13,231 nucleotides of DNA, taken from DATAEU01 sp046724395 (GTDB lineage: Bacteria > Actinomycetota > UBA4738 > HRBIN12). The notes beneath the pieces were generated by a model. The model did no database searches and was not told where the DNA came from. It saw only the letters and a program-made list of their open reading frames with translations. The stretch's first letter is position 1, and each line of letters begins with the position of its first letter. The DNA lies in the NCBI GenBank assembly GCA_046724395.1, contig JBKOWM010000040.1:1-13231 (forward strand). Reading direction: 5' to 3'. This document shows, piece after piece, positions 12,024 through 13,231 of the stretch. The position numbers were made by a program, and so were the translations under genes.

Positions 12024-13231
12024 CAGTCGGTCACGCCTCCCGCGGTGAACTCGGTCGGCACGAGGCCATAGATCTGCTCGATCACGTGGCGCACGATCGG
12101 AGCGGCGGTCGTCGAGCCGTGCCCGCCCTGCTCCACCATTCCGACGACGACGTACTGCTTGCCCATTCCCTGCGTCATGGCCGCGAACCACGAGTAGTCC
12201 TGCTGTCCGAAGACCTCGGCCGTTCCGGTCTTGCCGGCCACCGACACCTGCGAGAACGGGAAGCCGGCGAACGCGGATGCTGCCGTGCCGGGCGGGCGAA
12301 CGACGCCCGCGAGTGCGGTGCGGACGTACCGGATGGCCGTATCCGAGAACGGGAGGTGACGGTTGCAGCGGGGACCGATCGTGCGGACGACCCTACCCTG
12401 CGGCGACACGATGCGATCGGCGACATGCGGCCAGCAGACGACGCCGTCGTTGGCGAGCGCGGAGTACGCCGTCGCGAGCTGCAGCGGCGTGACGAGGGTC
12501 TCACCCTGCCCGATGGTCATCAGGATGAAGTCGGCCGGGAACGTTTCACCCTGCGGGTATACCTCGGGCATGTCCCGGTGGGCGGTCGCCTTCCACATCG
12601 GGTCGGGTACGAGCCCGGGCTTCTCGAACGGGATGTCGACGTTCGTCGCGTGGCCGAACCCGATCGCGCGCAGGTCGCGTTGCATGGGCAGTGCCGGCTG
12701 CCGCGCGTCCTTGCTGTTGTACCAGTCGCTCCAGTAGTCGAAACCGAGCGGGTAGAAGATCGTGTCGCAGGACTGGACCAACGCTCCCGCAAGCGTTAGC
12801 GAGCCGAGCGATGAGGACGTCCAGTTGTCGAAGTGCTCGTGCAGTGGGTCCTCCGGCACGTCCCAGGACCCCGGGCACGGATAGTACGTCGTCGTATTCG
12901 CGAGGCCGCGCCGCATCGCCGACAGCGCAATGAACGGCTTGTACGTTGAACCCGGCGGATACAGGCCCTGGATCGCACGGTTCAGCAGCGGGTTCCCGGG
13001 TGCGTCGATCAGCCGCGTCCGTTCTTCGGAGGAGCCGTTCACGAAGACGTTCGGGTTGTACGTGGGGTAGGACGCCATCGCCTTGATCGCACCCGTCGAG
13101 GGATCCATGACGACGACCGCGCCGCCGGTCCCGAGCAGGTTCTTGGCTGTGGCCTCGTCGAACACGCCGTGTGCGTACTCGATCCCCTGCTGCAGGCTGA
13201 TTTCCGCGATCCGCTGGATCGTCTCGTCGAG
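12023..13231 (-). CDS. mrdA: Penicillin-binding protein 2, transpeptidase part (5' end outside window)
   Basis: PBP2 cross-links peptidoglycan as the class B partner of RodA. The window holds 402 C-terminal codons, open to its last base, so the membrane anchor and dimerisation domain lie beyond 13231. In visible numbering the catalytic motifs are SxxK as PGSTYKP (Ser95, Lys98), the SxN position as SCD (154-156, with Asp for Asn), and KTG in AGKTGTAEV (334-336). The segment IGQGETLVTPLQLATAYSAL is the usual pre-KTG conserved block. GGAVVVMDPSTGAIKAMASY, at the start of the transpeptidase domain, is also typical. The GTG at 13165 is internal, not the real start. The stop overlaps the rodA ATG, so the two are translationally coupled. 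Inhibition by beta-lactams is expected for the family. Confidence 0.96.
   Translation of the reverse strand, partial: LDETIQRIAEISLQQGIEYAHGVFDEATAKNLLGTGGAVVVMDPSTGAIKAMASYPTYNPNVFVNGSSEERTRLIDAPGNPLLNRAIQGLYPPGSTYKPFIALSAMRRGLANTTTYYPCPGSWDVPEDPLHEHFDNWTSSSLGSLTLAGALVQSCDTIFYPLGFDYWSDWYNSKDARQPALPMQRDLRAIGFGHATNVDIPFEKPGLVPDPMWKATAHRDMPEVYPQGETFPADFILMTIGQGETLVTPLQLATAYSALANDGVVCWPHVADRIVSPQGRVVRTIGPRCNRHLPFSDTAIRYVRTALAGVVRPPGTAASAFAGFPFSQVSVAGKTGTAEVFGQQDYSWFAAMTQGMGKQYVVVGMVEQGGHGSTTAAPIVRHVIEQIYGLVPTEFTAGGVTD

Noticed and set aside
1..13231. CRISPR array, insertion sequence, rRNA or toxin-antitoxin pair
   Set aside because: No regularly spaced repeats, transposase motifs, rRNA sequence or recognisable toxin/antitoxin pair was found on either strand.

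Overview
This 13.2 kb window is GC-rich bacterial chromosome. On the minus strand it carries a conserved growth and cell-wall backbone, which ends at a tRNA gene beside a gene-poor accessory flank. The order mrdA-rodA-rne-rplU-rpmA-obgE-nadD-rsfS, the long Arg/Gly-rich N-terminal extension of the RNase E/G and the strong G/C bias at third codon positions fit an uncultured actinomycetotal lineage. A GC-rich Chloroflexota-type organism cannot be excluded without a phylogeny. No mobile-element gene, CRISPR array, rRNA or defence system was found.

Layout, left to right. Positions 1-2540 are accessory: a possible orphan ORF (110-325), about 1.05 kb with no convincing gene, a VOC/glyoxalase-fold gene (1382-1822), a small orphan ORF that looks leaderless (1964-2209), and the remains of a short zinc-ribbon gene on the minus strand (2223-2411). 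A tRNA-Ala(GGC) on the minus strand (2548-2620) marks the border. From 2639 to 5977 a tight minus-strand operon runs obgE, a double-domain DinB-like protein, nadD and rsfS, with the tRNA just downstream. A lone plus-strand gene (6055-6483, PH-like fold suggested) separates obgE from rpmA, and its stop codon shares a CTAG with the rpmA stop. Then come rpmA, rplU and rne on the minus strand, a 358 bp structured leader, a lone plus-strand hybrid receiver/histidine-kinase gene (9633-10880), and finally rodA and mrdA on the minus strand. The 5' end of mrdA lies outside the window.

Functionally the backbone joins peptidoglycan elongation (mrdA, rodA), RNA decay (rne), 50S ribosomal proteins (rplU, rpmA), 50S maturation and silencing (obgE, rsfS) and NAD synthesis (nadD), as expected of a growth-rate cluster. 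The less ordinary parts are the two plus-strand genes inserted tail-to-tail into this synteny, the tandem DinB protein inside the obgE-nadD operon, a hairpin that overlaps the rne Shine-Dalgarno, the charge-block N-terminus of the RNase, an unusual G4 box in Obg, and the decayed zinc-ribbon gene beside the tRNA. I did not find a clear new multi-gene system.
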